A stretch of 64,000 nucleotides of DNA from Lineus longissimus. Its lineage: Eukaryota > Nemertea > Pilidiophora > Heteronemertea > Lineidae. How positions within the stretch are numbered: the stretch's first letter is position 1; each line of letters begins with the position of its first letter. The stretch spans positions 870,501 through 934,500 of the forward strand of contig NC_088309.1 in assembly GCF_910592395.1 (NCBI RefSeq), in the 5' to 3' direction. The notes beneath the pieces were generated by a model. It was not told the DNA's origin. It ran no database searches and was given only the letters and a program-made list of their open reading frames with translations. The position numbers were made by a program, and so were the translations under genes. This document shows positions 14,101-26,331 of this stretch, piece by piece.

Positions 14101-16663
14101 ATTCTGATTCAAATGATTTCCATTTCAGTACATGGAAACAGAAGGTGCAATAACTCTGCTTCAGTTCTTGATGGTTGTTGATAACTTTCAAGAACATTTA
14201 TCTGCTCAGAATGGTCGCTATGATGGCATGCAGGCTCAGGAGGATGCCATGGTCCTTTATGAAAAGTGAGTAACCGCGAGATTTCTTTGCGTGTCTTGCT
14301 AAAAACCGTGTTTATCTTTACCATTGTAAGGATTTCCCCAATTATTGTGTCACATGCATTTCACTATTTCTTTAACTTTTGCAGGTATTTTTCTTTGCAA
14401 GCCTCGTCGCCATTAGGTTTTGATGATAAAGTCAGGTTCGAGGTTGAGTCCAACATCTGTCGAGAAGGTGGCCCGCTGCCAGATTGTTTCCACAGACCCA
14501 GGGGCATTGTGCTAACACACATTAATAAGGTATCTAGTGGTGATTAACACCATACTCGTACACAAATCAGGACAATTCAGAAAGTGCAAGAATGTGTTTG
14601 ATATGGAATTGTTATTATTTTGCCTGCCGTTACCAAGAATATCTGTATAGTCTGGCTAATGAGATGATCTGCAGTGTTTGTGGATGTAGTGCATCCTCTC
14701 CTTATAGAAAGTAGGTCAACCAACCACACTTTGTCAAATCATGATTTCATTAGTGTAATAGCTATTGCAAAGGTTAACCCCAGAGGTTTGAGTTCTGATG
14801 TTGAAGAATCAGCCATAATCCATTCTTTATTCTTCTTTTCAGCATTACTTCCCACCTTTCATTCAGAGTGAACTCTATTACAAGTACTTGTCCGAGTTGA
14901 TCAACACGCTACAGACTAGTGATGTACCAAATCCACGTAAGAAAAGATCTGGTAGGTATTCACCTTGTCATACGCATACCACCCCAGCTCACACAGATGG
15001 CAGTGAGCTCTGTCAGTCTCCAAACACAGTCAGTAGACTACATATCTGATCTACAGCGAAATGACACACCTCGGCCTTGATGGCTCCCACTTCAGAATGG
15101 ATCATAAGGATGACCAGAGGAAGGCACCTTTCAGTGACCAGCTTGCCCTTTGTCCATTCGTGACACTCCCACTCTGGTCTGCCATCTTTGATGTGCTTGT
15201 TTAGGATTATAAGTCTTTTGATTTGTTGTCTTTCCAGGAAGTGATGCTAGTTCAGAACACAGTATAGGGGCCCATAGCTCTGGTAGTAGCATCGAGCCTG
15301 TCAGTGCCAAGAATACCCTACTTGCTATAGATTCGACCGACCCGTTTTCTAAGACACTGAGTAAATTAGGAGACGACCTGAGGATCGATACGTTACTGCT
15401 TACGAACCCAGAAAATCTTTACCTCAGGCCAAACTCTGGGTAAGTACGTTGTGCATTGAGTACAGGCTGAAGGGAAAGACTCTTAAAGGACAGAGCCTGA
15501 CATGCTACAACTGCTCATCCTAGGTGGCACCACTGGTTACATCTTTAAACTGAAGCAGTTTATCATGTGACAAGTTCTCAGTTTACCCCAGTATCTTGTC
15601 TAAACCACTTTTCTCTTCATCAGTACCCTGATGGTCAGGTGGTTGTTATTCCATTGCTTTTGAAATAGTTCTTATCAAGTTATCCAATTGTTTTCAGTAA
15701 TATGAGCCTTGGTAGGGTTGACGACATTGGTCGATTTGTGTCAGAATTTGATCCAGAACCAGAAAAAGACAAGAAGAAAGGTGAAGTACCCTTCCAGGCA
15801 TGACCATCATAGTAACTTGTAGACTTCAATGTTTACCTTTTTTGTGGCACTACAGTACAGGCCGGGCCAGACTTGAGTGAGGCTTCTCATCAGGCAGGCC
15901 GGGCCAGACTTGAGTTAGGCTTCTCATCAGGCAGGCCGGGCCAGACTTGAGTGAGGCTTCTCATCAGGCAGGCCGGGCCAGACTTGAGTTAGGCTTCTCA
16001 TCAGGCAGGCCGGGCCAGACTTGAGTGAGGCTTCTCATCGGGCAGGCGGATTTGCTGACCCAGTAAACCAAACAAGTGAGCCTCATCCTTTTTGGTTCTT
16101 GTTGCGAGATTTTTAAGATATCATCCCCTTGACCTTCAACCTTTCCTTTCAGGGCTTCAAATGTTTGATTTCATTGTATCGTCTAAATCAGGTTTCTAAA
16201 TAATGGATATTTTGAATTTTTGTTGTGGTGGTGTTTATAGTCCAGAGGTTTGGGATCAAGGGATCGCTTGTTTCCCTTAAGATGGTGTTGGTTGTTGGGA
16301 AATCTTCATCTTCTTTATCTCAATTGGTACAACGTCTCATATACATTTGACTATCTGCTGCCATAGTAGTGGTGCATCATGACCTATCATCTGGTATTCT
16401 AAAGTGCCTTGATTTATAATGAACCACCGTTTAGGGCGTAAATACATGATCGACCTATTCATTGTGATTAGTTGATGAGCACCAAGAAAGTACAATCTGC
16501 TGACCAGCATTTCTTGCCATGTTTTCCAGGTGCTTCATTCTTTACGAAGAAGAAACAAGATAAGGACAAGGCTCAGGAAGCCATGGCCTGGCAGATTGCG
16601 CAGATGATAATCAATGATGTCAATCACATGACAAATTCAGTGACTGAGGACCACTCATGGTGA
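11145..16663 (+). CDS. AKAP10: A-kinase anchor protein 10 (D-AKAP2), RGS-like domains plus PKA-binding helix
   Basis: Twelve coding exons: 11145-11169, 11496-11624, 11818-11922, 12221-12757, 13240-13423, 13668-13791, 14129-14265, 14385-14529, 14843-14951, 15238-15439, 15698-15780 and 16530-16663. They join in frame to about 637 residues (mammalian form about 662). The start is a 25-base exon encoding MPFFRRKT, matching the conserved MSFFRRK start. Two RGS-like domains follow. The first (about 100-330) is split by a Ser/Asn-rich insert, as in the family. The second (about 335-485) includes YQ/HQIDVLTSG, KYFSLQ..PLGFDD and SNICREGGPLPDCF. The C-terminal amphipathic helix QEAMAWQIAQMIINDV (609-624) is the PKA regulatory-subunit anchor. 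The protein ends in EDHSW and lacks the PDZ-ligand tail of mammals. The donors of exons 3 and 9 are ambiguous: in-frame alternatives lie at 11913 and 14937. It tethers PKA at mitochondria and endosomes in vertebrates. Confidence 0.95.
15861..16047 (+). repeat. 37-bp tandem repeat, 5 copies, in AKAP10 intron 11
   Basis: Five near-identical direct copies of a 37-base unit beginning GCCGGGCCAGACTTGAGT, alternating GAGTGAGG and GAGTTAGG variants. The alternation implies growth by duplication of a two-unit dimer. The array lies wholly inside the intron between 15780 and 16530 and does not affect the reading frame. Confidence 0.92.
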
Positions 16664-18178
16664 GTTTCCAAGTGTCGTTGGTACTGTGAGCCGAGTGTCT
16701 TCATCGGACGAGGTATTCTAAATGGCTTGATATGGAAGTTGAAGTTGGGAAATTAGTTTGCTTGGTTTGTCAAATTAAGCTCGGATTGCAAGTACGGTGT
16801 TGTCTAACAGATGGATGCTTCTCAATGTTTATTGGTTGGGTATGTATAAGGTGTGAGTTTTCACATTTCCTGACAGTAATTCTGTCGATTATTTCAGATA
16901 TTGTGTCAGGAGTTCCTGATGTGTGCCAACAAAACCAACTGACTGAACCCGCTGCTACATGGAACTTTATGGAATCATGGAGCAGGCTGAGCCAAAGCAC
17001 GTGGAGTCATAATTAATCTTTGTGTAAAAAGATGTGCTAGACTGTAGTAGCTAGAATCCCATGACGATCTGCATAATTCTGCTCTATGTGAGAGTGCAGA
17101 TAAGTATAGACTCAGAATCTGACTATTTTTGATGTGGTGAATCGGTTTAATATGTTTATTTGAGACAAGCACGGATGTGGTAGCAAATTTTGTGCCATTG
17201 ATAGAAGACTCAACAGTAACGTTCTTAGAAACTCTTCTCTTGAGTTGAAAGCTTCTGGTACTTTTACTATTTCTCAGCAGAATACAAGTCTACTCATCGG
17301 TGTTGTTGAAATATTTGAACAAATAGAGTAGGCTTTAAAATCCAAATCATTCCAAATACTGACAATTCCTTAGATGAACCGACAGTCACTGCATTCTGCG
17401 GGTGAATTCAATGAAAGATTGCCTGAAAGTTTTAGCATAAATATTCAGGTTTGAATTATTCAGTTGTTGTGTGAGTGAAGTCATTCTCTGTCCAGTAGCA
17501 ACAATGTTGTCGATTGTGAAGCTTCATTCATGACATGACAGTCTCATCAATGTTATCTGCATGAACTCCCTCAAATTTATCAGTTGAATGCTTGCCATTG
17601 GGGTTCTTGTTTTGTTTATCTTGATCATGTGGTAACTCATAAACCAGGCAGTCAGGGTTAAGCAGTGCTCAGAGTTCTAGCAATGGGTCATAGGGAACAG
17701 TTTGATGTACTCTCAGATAGGGGAGAGACCCCTATAAGAAATGGTCACCAGGACGGAAAGTGCATGTCATAGATTCAAATTATTAGTTGAATGTGGAGGA
17801 AGAGAATTTTCTTGGGAGGGTCTTGTTATTTGATAAACAGAGAGGACTCGCTTCCATCCTGTTCATTCAAGCTCGAGTTTATTGTTAATTCACAATCTAT
17901 GGAGGGGAGAGAAGAATAGAACTCATCACCTTAGATCTGTATCAACATAGAATCCAGGACTTTTGTTTGAATTTTGTACAAACCAGATGATTGATAAAGC
18001 AGATGTCCATATGTACATTAATGTTATAGAAGTTGAAATGTGTCCTTCAATTATCAGTACAAATTGTGAATAATGTATCTTGACTATTTTTCTATGAAAA
18101 TTAGAATGTGAGATGATAGCATATCATCATATCATGCGGTATATCTGTAAATAGATGTATTTTAATCTTGAGAATAAA
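16664..18178 (+). other. AKAP10: AKAP10 3' UTR with AATAAA at 18173-18178
   Basis: AT-rich non-coding DNA after the AKAP10 stop codon. The first convincing polyadenylation hexamer, AATAAA at 18173-18178, would give a 3' UTR of about 1.5 kb. The extent is inferred. No other gene is seen here. Confidence 0.45.
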
Positions 18179-18189
18179 TGTACAAATGA

Positions 18190-18850
18190 TATCAATATTG
18201 TGCACCACTTCAGTTACTGAGGATATCTCCTCGAGATACAAATTTTCATTGGAGACATCTGTATTGGAATGTCCTGAAGACAGTCTCCTTCGAGGTCATT
18301 GGGCCATCTCTCTCAACTGTCCTAAAGACTGTCTCCTCCGAGTAAGGTCATCTATATCTGACTGTCTGGAGAGACAAGTCTTATTGGGACATGCATCAAT
18401 GTCGGACAGTCCTGAAGACGGCTTTCTCCCAAGAGACAAGTCTCCATCAGGGACATCTACATTGGGCTGTCCTGAAGGCCTTCTCCCAAGAGACAAGTCT
18501 TCATGGGGACATCTATATCAAACTGTTCTGAAGGTAGTCCAGTCTTCATTAGGGACATCTTTATCGGATAGTCCAGAAGGCAGTATTCAGCCAAGAGTCT
18601 CCATCGAGAATATCTATATCAGACAGTCCTAAAGGCAGGCTTCTACCAAGAGACCAGTCTTCATTGGACATCTACATCGAAGACAGCCTCTTCTAAAAGA
18701 CATGTTTTGAGTCATCCGTATCAAACTATCTAAAGACAGTCTTCTCCAAGAGACAAGTCATTGAGACCTCTATATTGGACTCCTCAAGACCAATCTCCAG
18801 TGGAGGACAATTTGCTCCTGAGACAAGGGTCTCCAGAGAAGAGGTTCCGA
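18190..18850 (+). repeat. degenerate ~60-bp minisatellite
   Basis: A loosely conserved unit of about 57-62 bases recurs roughly ten times. Core words are CCTGAAGACAGTCT, CAAGAGACAAGTCT and GGGACATCTATATC. The 154-codon open frame over 18168-18632 is made of this repeat (recurring SPEDG and PRDKS words) and is most likely not a gene. Confidence 0.8.
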
Positions 18851-19489
18851 CGACACTAGTTCTGCATCTGAAGACTGTTCACCTCCAAGACAACTGACGT
18901 CATCTCAGGACAATTAAGTATTTTCACAACCAGGAAAATGGCTTCCGAAGACCATTCACTCCAAGTCCAAAGATATTTTGTACACCATGTACCAGTGATT
19001 TTATCTCGTTCATTACTTGATTGATCTGTAGTCCTGAGGCAAGGGATGAATCTTGCCCAGGCTTGTACTATGTACCATCCTACATGTGTAATCCAACACA
19101 TTGATCTATGGAGATTAGTCCATTCTGCCTGCGTTATTGATTGCTCGTAACTTAGTACATGTATGTGTTGCACAAATCCTTACTGGTTCACTCATGTATC
19201 CTTGCTGTAACTAGTATACAGGCTCCTGCATTCATGCACCATGCTTGAGTCCAGTACCTGGATAGAAATACACCACCAGTTCACAAATTGATCTGCTCAT
19301 TTCCATTTTCATTAGGTAATGAGCACATCGGAATTGCATGAATCTTAACCCTTGATACTTCAAGGTGGCCTTAGTGCCAGCCTGGTGTTGTGGTTCTAGT
19401 GAAAATTCAGACTAGTTTTTATCAATTCTTGGCAAGATGCGTTAGAAATGTGCCTTCTACCCTCTTCGTAGTTCCGTTCTCAATGTAGC

Positions 19490-20470
19490 GTCCTGGCAAG
19501 ACAGTCAGAGCCTGAAGGCTTTAACAGAGACCCGATCTGGAATGTACTAAGGCTTCTCCTACCAAGACAGTCAGAGCCTGAAGGCTTTAACAGAGACCCG
19601 GTCTGGAATGTACTAGGACTTCTCCTACCAAGACAGTCAGAGCCTGAAGGCTTTAACAGAGACCCGGTCTGAAATTTACTAGGACTTCTCCTACCAAGAC
19701 AGTAAGAGCCTGAAGGCTGTAACAGAGACCCGGTCTGGAATGTACTAGGGCTTCTCCTACCAAGACAGTCAGAGCCTGAAGGCTTTAACAGAGACCCGAT
19801 CTGGAATGTACTAAGGCTTCTCCTACCAAGACAGTCAGAGCCTGAATGCCTTAACAGGGACCCGGTCTGGAATGTACTAGGGCTTCTCCTACCAAGACAG
19901 TCAGAGCCTGAAGGCTTTAACAGAGACCCGGTCTGGAATGTACTAGGACTTCTCCTACCAAGACAGTCAGAGCCTGAAGGTTTAACAGAGACCCGGTCTG
20001 GTATGTACTAGGGCTTCTCCTACTAAGACAGTCTGAGCCTGAAGGCTTTAACAGAGACCTGGTCTGGAATGTACTAGGACTTCTCCTACCAAGACAGTCA
20101 GAGCCTGAAAGCTTTAACAGAGACCTGGTCTGGAATGTACTAGGGCTTCTCCTACCAAGACAGTCAGAGCCTGAAGGCTTTAACAGAGACCTGGTCTGGA
20201 ATGTACTAGGGCTTCTCCTACCAAGACAGTCAGAGCCTGAAAGCTTTAACAGAGACCCGGTCTGGACTGTACTAGGACTTCTCCTACCAAGACAGTCAGA
20301 GCCTGAAAGCTTTAACAGAGACCTGGTCTGGAATGTACTAGGGCTTCTCCTACCAAGACAGTCAGAGCCTGAAAGCTTTAACAGAGACCCGGTCTGGAAT
20401 GTACTAGGGCTTCTCCTACCAAGACAGTCAGAGCCTGAATGCCTTAACAGAGACCTGGTCTGGAATGATA
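19490..20470 (+). repeat. 66-bp tandem repeat, about 15 copies
   Basis: A very regular 66-base unit with core CAAGACAGTCAGAGCCTGAA followed by GGCTTTAACAGAGACCCGG. Successive starts are spaced by exactly 66 bases. Copies differ at a few diagnostic positions (CCCGG versus CCTGG, AAGG versus AAAG). It lies downstream of AKAP10, shares no clear unit with the preceding 60-bp repeat, and has no coding signal. Confidence 0.95.
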
Positions 20471-23400
20471 CAGGCAGACTGACCTTATCCCCACTAGATC
20501 AATCATCATCAGAGCTGTATTGATCAGGGGACTGAGTGAAATTACACGTCAATGGAATACGTTCATTTGAAGCTGAATAATCACTCAGTCATCAGTGGAA
20601 GAGCTGTCTCGTTCACTAGGCTACAGCTAATACTAAAACCAGAACTTAAGTTTAACAGGAAGTGTGTGCAATGAGGGGGAGGAATAGCATGAATCTAGTG
20701 GTCATTGTGTCAGCCACATGTAAGGGCTCCTCCTCTGAATGTGGGTTTGACATCACAAATGCATTGCTTTGGCCTTGGGCAAGTCACTGAACTGTCCTCG
20801 TCTCAATGAAAGGCAGAACATACTCCTGCCACACGCCGACTACACACAGGTCAGAGCAGGGAAGAAGCATGAGAAACTGGCATGCAATCAACTTCTCTCC
20901 AACTGAAGATGGTCATTCGGCCCATTACCCAAAGCCAGGAAATATACATGCACCGTGAGATGCAGACCAGCCAGGCTTTGTGATGACTGATGCCCTCCTG
21001 GTTTCCTCTATACCAGATGGCCGTCTGCCAATATCCAAGAGTCTTCCAATTGAAAGGACGATACAGACTCGGGTTGAACAGAGGTTATTGATGTTTGGAG
21101 TACAGGAAAAACAAGAAAACGATATTTCACATACATCCTATCCACTTTATTCACACAGTAATAAACTTGTCATGATCGAGCATAAGCAAACAAAAACACA
21201 ACAGTACCTATTATGCAAAGAGTAAAATGACTATTATTGAGTAAATTATGTGCAACCAAAGTTCCTCAGGCAGCAACATGGTTTAGGGAATTACCCGGAG
21301 AGGCAAGAAAGATGCATCTCTTATTTTGAGAAAATAACATATCAAAATGTTTGTAGTTTGTAGTTTGAAGAATACTTTTAGATTAGAACAAGAAATTGTT
21401 ACCTCATTGATGGTATTGGTTGGCTCCTGTCATTTCACCCAAAAGCTTGGAAAGGTGCTCCACTCTTGCAGTGTTTGCTGAGACAACAAACAGGTAATTA
21501 CCCAGACTAGGTTGTTCTCTGCTGCATCAGGAACCTGATCGTACCAGAGGTTTAACAGTAACACTGACAAGGGGTCACATGATTGTAAATGCGGTGAATA
21601 CCCAGTACATGCAAAATAAAACAAACATTGCACTTAATACTACCATTTTGATTATTTGCACAATTACTATGAGGTTCATTGAATTCGGTGAGTGGTGTTC
21701 CATAGTAACAGTTATCCCCAGCAGCCGAATGTTTATACAGTTGTAAAATCAGAGTATTAACAGGTTGACAACTAAGAACTTCAGTTTGAATGCCAACTCT
21801 TATTACATACATAACTCATGATATTATCCAGCTTATGATATTAAACACACATGTAGCAAACAGTATCTTTTTCGGTGGTCTCATATTATGGTGATATATA
21901 TATAATGACTAATAGGCCTAACACAAAATAAAATGCTTTGCTCAAATGACGTAAATAAAAGAACTTCGCAGACAAATCAAGAAAAACACAATTCTTTTTG
22001 CCAATAATGAGATTGTCGTCCTCCCAGCTTAAAACTCAAAGATATTTCTACATAACCAGAATCATGTAAAGTGAGGGCATACCAGTATATATTTTTGGTA
22101 TTACCCGTCTAAAGCCAACCCTCCATCGTCAAACAGTTCAAACAAGATACCTGGCTGGCTGTTACTGTTTCAATCAGACATTTGCGCTGCAAGAGTCTTC
22201 TTCACAGGGCAATGGCTCCTGAAGTCACTTGTCAAGCCATACTTCTATTTCAGGCCTAGAGGTCCATTCAAGGATGGAAGGAGTCCAATTCATACTAAGC
22301 ACCACTTCAAATAAAACTTCATTCAGATCTTACTATGTGTACATCATAGATAACTTTCATACACACATGAACACAATGTAATTACCTAAGTAATGGCAGA
22401 ACTTTTAAACTTGATTATATTGCACTTGAGTAATAGTGATATTGCATGAGCTACATGTACAGTAATTATGAAATGTTCTAACAAGTCAAACCAGAGAGTT
22501 CCAATAACAGGTACTACTGGTAGGTACAATGTCTAAAACTACGGTACTGTGATCCTGGATTATAGGTTTTTGACAAAAACATCAAGTCCAATTCTCCAAG
22601 GCCCAACATGAAGTGATATCTCAGCAAATTTGTAAATCGAGAAATATTCAAAGATATGATACTAGAGAGAGTTAATGATTTCAAATTCATGAAATTGCGA
22701 CTCTGGCAGTTTTGAATAATTTTGATACAACATTGTATAATTCTTACCAATATCATGGCGTTTTACTAATTTTTCTGCTCCCAAGAATTATAAATTTTAG
22801 CCCACATACCATGATTATTTCCCAGTTAACAGTTAATGTACAATTAAGAAGTCATGATACATAGCATTTATGTACACACATGCAATAAATCATCGACAAA
22901 GATTATATCTAAAGAGGCCATGGTTAGATCTATACAACAATTCTGTGTAGTAATCGTATGCAATGGTGGCTCACAAGAACAAAAGATCTATCAATTCTGA
23001 ACTGAGCGACTGTTAGAAAGTCAACCATTGAAGCAAATGTACATAACATTGTATAAAACTCATCTGTGTTGTTAACTGAACTCAAAACATGTGGCGGAGT
23101 TGAACAACCATGCAGAAGGTAATAATACCAGACCATGCATCAAAATCCAAGACAAGTATTGATCAATGCCGGCATTGGATGTTCTAACTGTTATCTGGCA
23201 CAAACCACGATCCAAGTTTGCAAAGGTGAGAACTGCACTTCTCATTCTCATGACGAGATTGAGCATTGCAATAAAATAATAGACCTAACTAATTCCTGTT
23301 TCATTTTTATCCATCAAGTGTCTCCAGAAACACAACACTCACACATAGACAGGTAAAATATGGTGATCAAGAGCTAACAGAGACCAAACATATCAATTGC

Positions 23401-23960
23401 AATTTTTAGAGAGAAACTAGCTATTGTAAGTAACCACTGTAACTCGGAAATATTCGCAGTTGATTTTTGCGGTTGCATATCTTTTACCACAACATTCTGC
23501 ATGCGAGTATTTTGAGATCCATTATGCAAAATGCATGATCAAATTGAAATGTAAAATTAAAATGACATTTAAGTTATTATAGTGCTTTATAATGTACCAC
23601 TATACTTTACTGTTTCAAAACACTTGACCGTCACTCCCAGTCTTGAGCCTTATCACAATCTGTCTGTTGAAAGCAAGGAGGGTACATATTGCACTACACT
23701 CTTCTATTCTGTCACCTTGCTTGCAGTCCTTATATTAAGTTAATAACATTTTGAGCTTGTTAATTTTGCAAATCAGGTTTGACCCCAAAATTAGAACACC
23801 TGTGAACATTTTCTAAGTTACAATGGCTCATCTTCAAATAATTTGCATAGCAATGCAGAATAATCTTCAAGACCAAAATGATTAGGGTACAGGCACTGAA
23901 CTAGAGGAATGATCCCTGCATTGAAGAAAAATCTATTAAATTCAAATCCTAAATTGCACA
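20471..23960. other. long non-coding stretch; right part probably 3' UTR of the Ly6 gene
   Basis: AT-rich DNA with scattered short open frames and no recognised protein motif on either strand. A minus-strand AATAAA (TTTATT at about 21147-21152) could end the Ly6 transcript, giving a long 3' UTR of nearly 2.8 kb. That is conjecture from the hexamer alone. Nothing else can be supported. Confidence 0.4.
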
Positions 23961-25276
23961 TCAAAACATCAGTAAAGCTACCAAACTTGCAATGAGAACA
24001 AATCCAGCGGATAATGTCATGTGACTCGCTCCGTTGCATTTATCTGTATCACAAAAACAAATATTCTGCGTGCCTTTATTTGCATCGAAGTCGGTGCAGC
24101 CGAGTTTGTACTCAAGTGGGGTATCGCAGAATCTTGAAACAACTGTTGGCGAGTCCTCTGCAAAAGAAAATTATCATATTTACAGTAATCTAACTGTTAT
24201 TTAATTGTCAATTAATATGGGCTTATCTTGCACTATATAAAAGATAATGGAATGAATGTGTGAAGGAGTTATGCAACAGGGCTGATCAAAATACTTCTCT
24301 GCTAACCATTTAAAGAAACACCAGGTGCCAGTCAACAGACTTACCCCATTTTACACCTCCTTTGTTGATTTGATATATTTTAGTGTAAACCTTCACACAA
24401 GCCATATTCTTGCCCTTGCATTTATCTATTCGAAGAGATCTGGTACCAAGTATGCATGGATCACGTTCTCCATTCTTCAGGAAGTCGGAGGTGCAATTGA
24501 AGCATTCGATTTCCCTAATGTCTTCTGAATTTTCTGCGCCAAGACAAAGACCTGAAAAATAAATTATGCAATAGTCATTTTGAATGCCTTGGCATGTTCT
24601 GTTCTCATCATATGATCTCATAATATGTGGGTTTACATGGACCCGCGTACAAGTGGCCGTTGGTAGCACTAACACTAACAGCTTCCTGCATTAAAGTATC
24701 AAACGTATGACATTACGTCACATTAATTTGAACAGTGGTATAGAGCAACAATACTTTTGTCGTTGGTGACCATGACCATGTCATCGCCATCAGCATAAGG
24801 ACTGATGGACTCGACAAGACAAGAGACATCGCCCATTCCCAGACCCAGATCTATTTGAACAGTGCATCACTCCATCAGTCACTGAGTCAGTGCAGCCAGT
24901 GGGGCTGTTTAGTCAACCGATGACATTTTTGGGCAGTGAACGAGGATTGTAGACTCTTTCCACATCAGGTTATTTCCTTATTTTCATACTACATGAAGTA
25001 CCAGCCGACGTCCATGCGTCCACATCCCAGATGATTACATACATACATACATGTACACACAGCACGTCAGCCATGCATTGGCCACTCTATTTTACACAGA
25101 ACTTGGTCAGACAGAGAATCGAATCGATATAATCAAGGACATTGAGAAGGCGAAATCGGATTGATGCAATAGTTCAAATCACAGAAAATACGATATGAAT
25201 ACAATAACTTACATCCTGATAGTATATAAATGGCAAAGAAGCCATAGAACAGGGATGATACGATGAATTTGTCCAT
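23961..25276 (-). CDS. GPI-anchored Ly6/uPAR (three-finger) domain protein
   Basis: Three exons on the minus strand, 25276-25213, 24551-24345 and 24157-23961, join in frame to 155 residues. Exon 1 encodes a signal peptide (MDKFIVSSLFYGFFAIYILS). The mature part carries ten cysteines in LU-domain order, from ECFNC through DPC, DKC, MAC, RFC, LGC and CFC to the closing DKCN. That is the usual end of a three-finger fold. A small-residue stretch (NGAS) and a hydrophobic C-terminal tail then end at LLMF, as in GPI-anchored proteins. The layout of signal exon, main exon and tail exon is typical. It resembles invertebrate quiver/sleepless- or crooked-neck-type Ly6 proteins in organisation, but the paralogue cannot be named. 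It likely acts at the outer cell surface, modulating a receptor or channel or in junction assembly. It is divergent from SPATA22, with about 1.06 kb between start codons. Confidence 0.9.
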
Positions 25277-26331
25277 GACTTTGACTGAACCTCTGAGAAA
25301 AATGGGAAGGTCGGGTTAGTCGAAATGGAGGATCGGCAGCCGGGAATCAGCACATCAGTCATCAGTGTCAAAAAACGAGAATGGTGTCGTTTGGGCCTTT
25401 AATGACTATGTTTAGTGATACAATTATTTTTTCAAGTGTTTGGTGTAAAGTGCTATATTTACATCTTATAAGCAGTCATACGAGTTTGGTTAGGTGTTCC
25501 GATCGGTGGCTGGGCTTGTCATTTAGAGGGCCGATCTCCCGGTCTGTCGAATTTTACATGCACCCGCTGAAATTCTCACATAGTCCCTCTGCCACAGTTT
25601 GATCGGCCACACACTGTGGCAGAGACAGTAGGTCGAGTGAGGATAATCAATATTAGTCACCATTGACGACGCTTGGAGAATATTAGCGGCCTCATTTAGC
25701 GCCCTCTTTTTGGCCTTACTGTTAACTAAAATTAAAGATGTAGACTACATGCTACATCATGAAGTTTTTCATGATTTTAGCGCTGTTCCACGTCGTCCTA
25801 CCTACATCAAGACGAAGAAAATAAGTTGCTCTATATTGTTAGATGTAAATATGACTTAAATACCGCTGATTTGTGTCCTGTAGCTGAACACAACCGACCA
25901 TCCCATTCCCAAACATGATTATTTGTTTGAAAATTGAAGAAACAAAATGGGCGCTCTGCATGCTACTTTTTAGCAGACGACGACTCGAAATACTTCTTTA
26001 AACCATGATTAGGGCCATGAGTTGAGCTCGCCAGTTTGAAACAATAAGGGGCACCTCCCCATCCTGAGCACATATGATGCGATCAATTGCGGTCAACAGA
26101 GGAGAAATACAATCCAAGATTCAGAAAATTTTATTCAAATTTAGAAATTAGGCTCGAGGCCTAAACATGGAGGTATACCTCCATGGCCTAAAGGAGCTGG
26201 TAGAGTGGCAGCAGCAGTGAGAAGTGTGTCGCGACGTCACATGTGGCAGCGCTGTATCATTTTAGGCTTGACCCAGCATCTTCTTCTTTTCAGCCCACTA
26301 TTAGCCGAGTTGTATTAGGACAGCACTTACA
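25277..26331. promoter_or_regulatory. divergent intergenic region between the Ly6 gene and SPATA22
   Basis: About 1.05 kb separates the two divergent start codons. An imperfect inverted repeat near 25587-25624 (CTCTGCCACAGT with its complement ACTGTGGCAGAG) could form a stem. A CAG acceptor-like site at 26291-26293 precedes the SPATA22 start, so a 5' UTR intron is possible. No core promoter element can be assigned. Confidence 0.4.

Noticed and set aside
18168-18632. 154-codon open frame after AKAP10
   Set aside because: It is made of a degenerate 60-base minisatellite and starts within the likely polyadenylation region of AKAP10.
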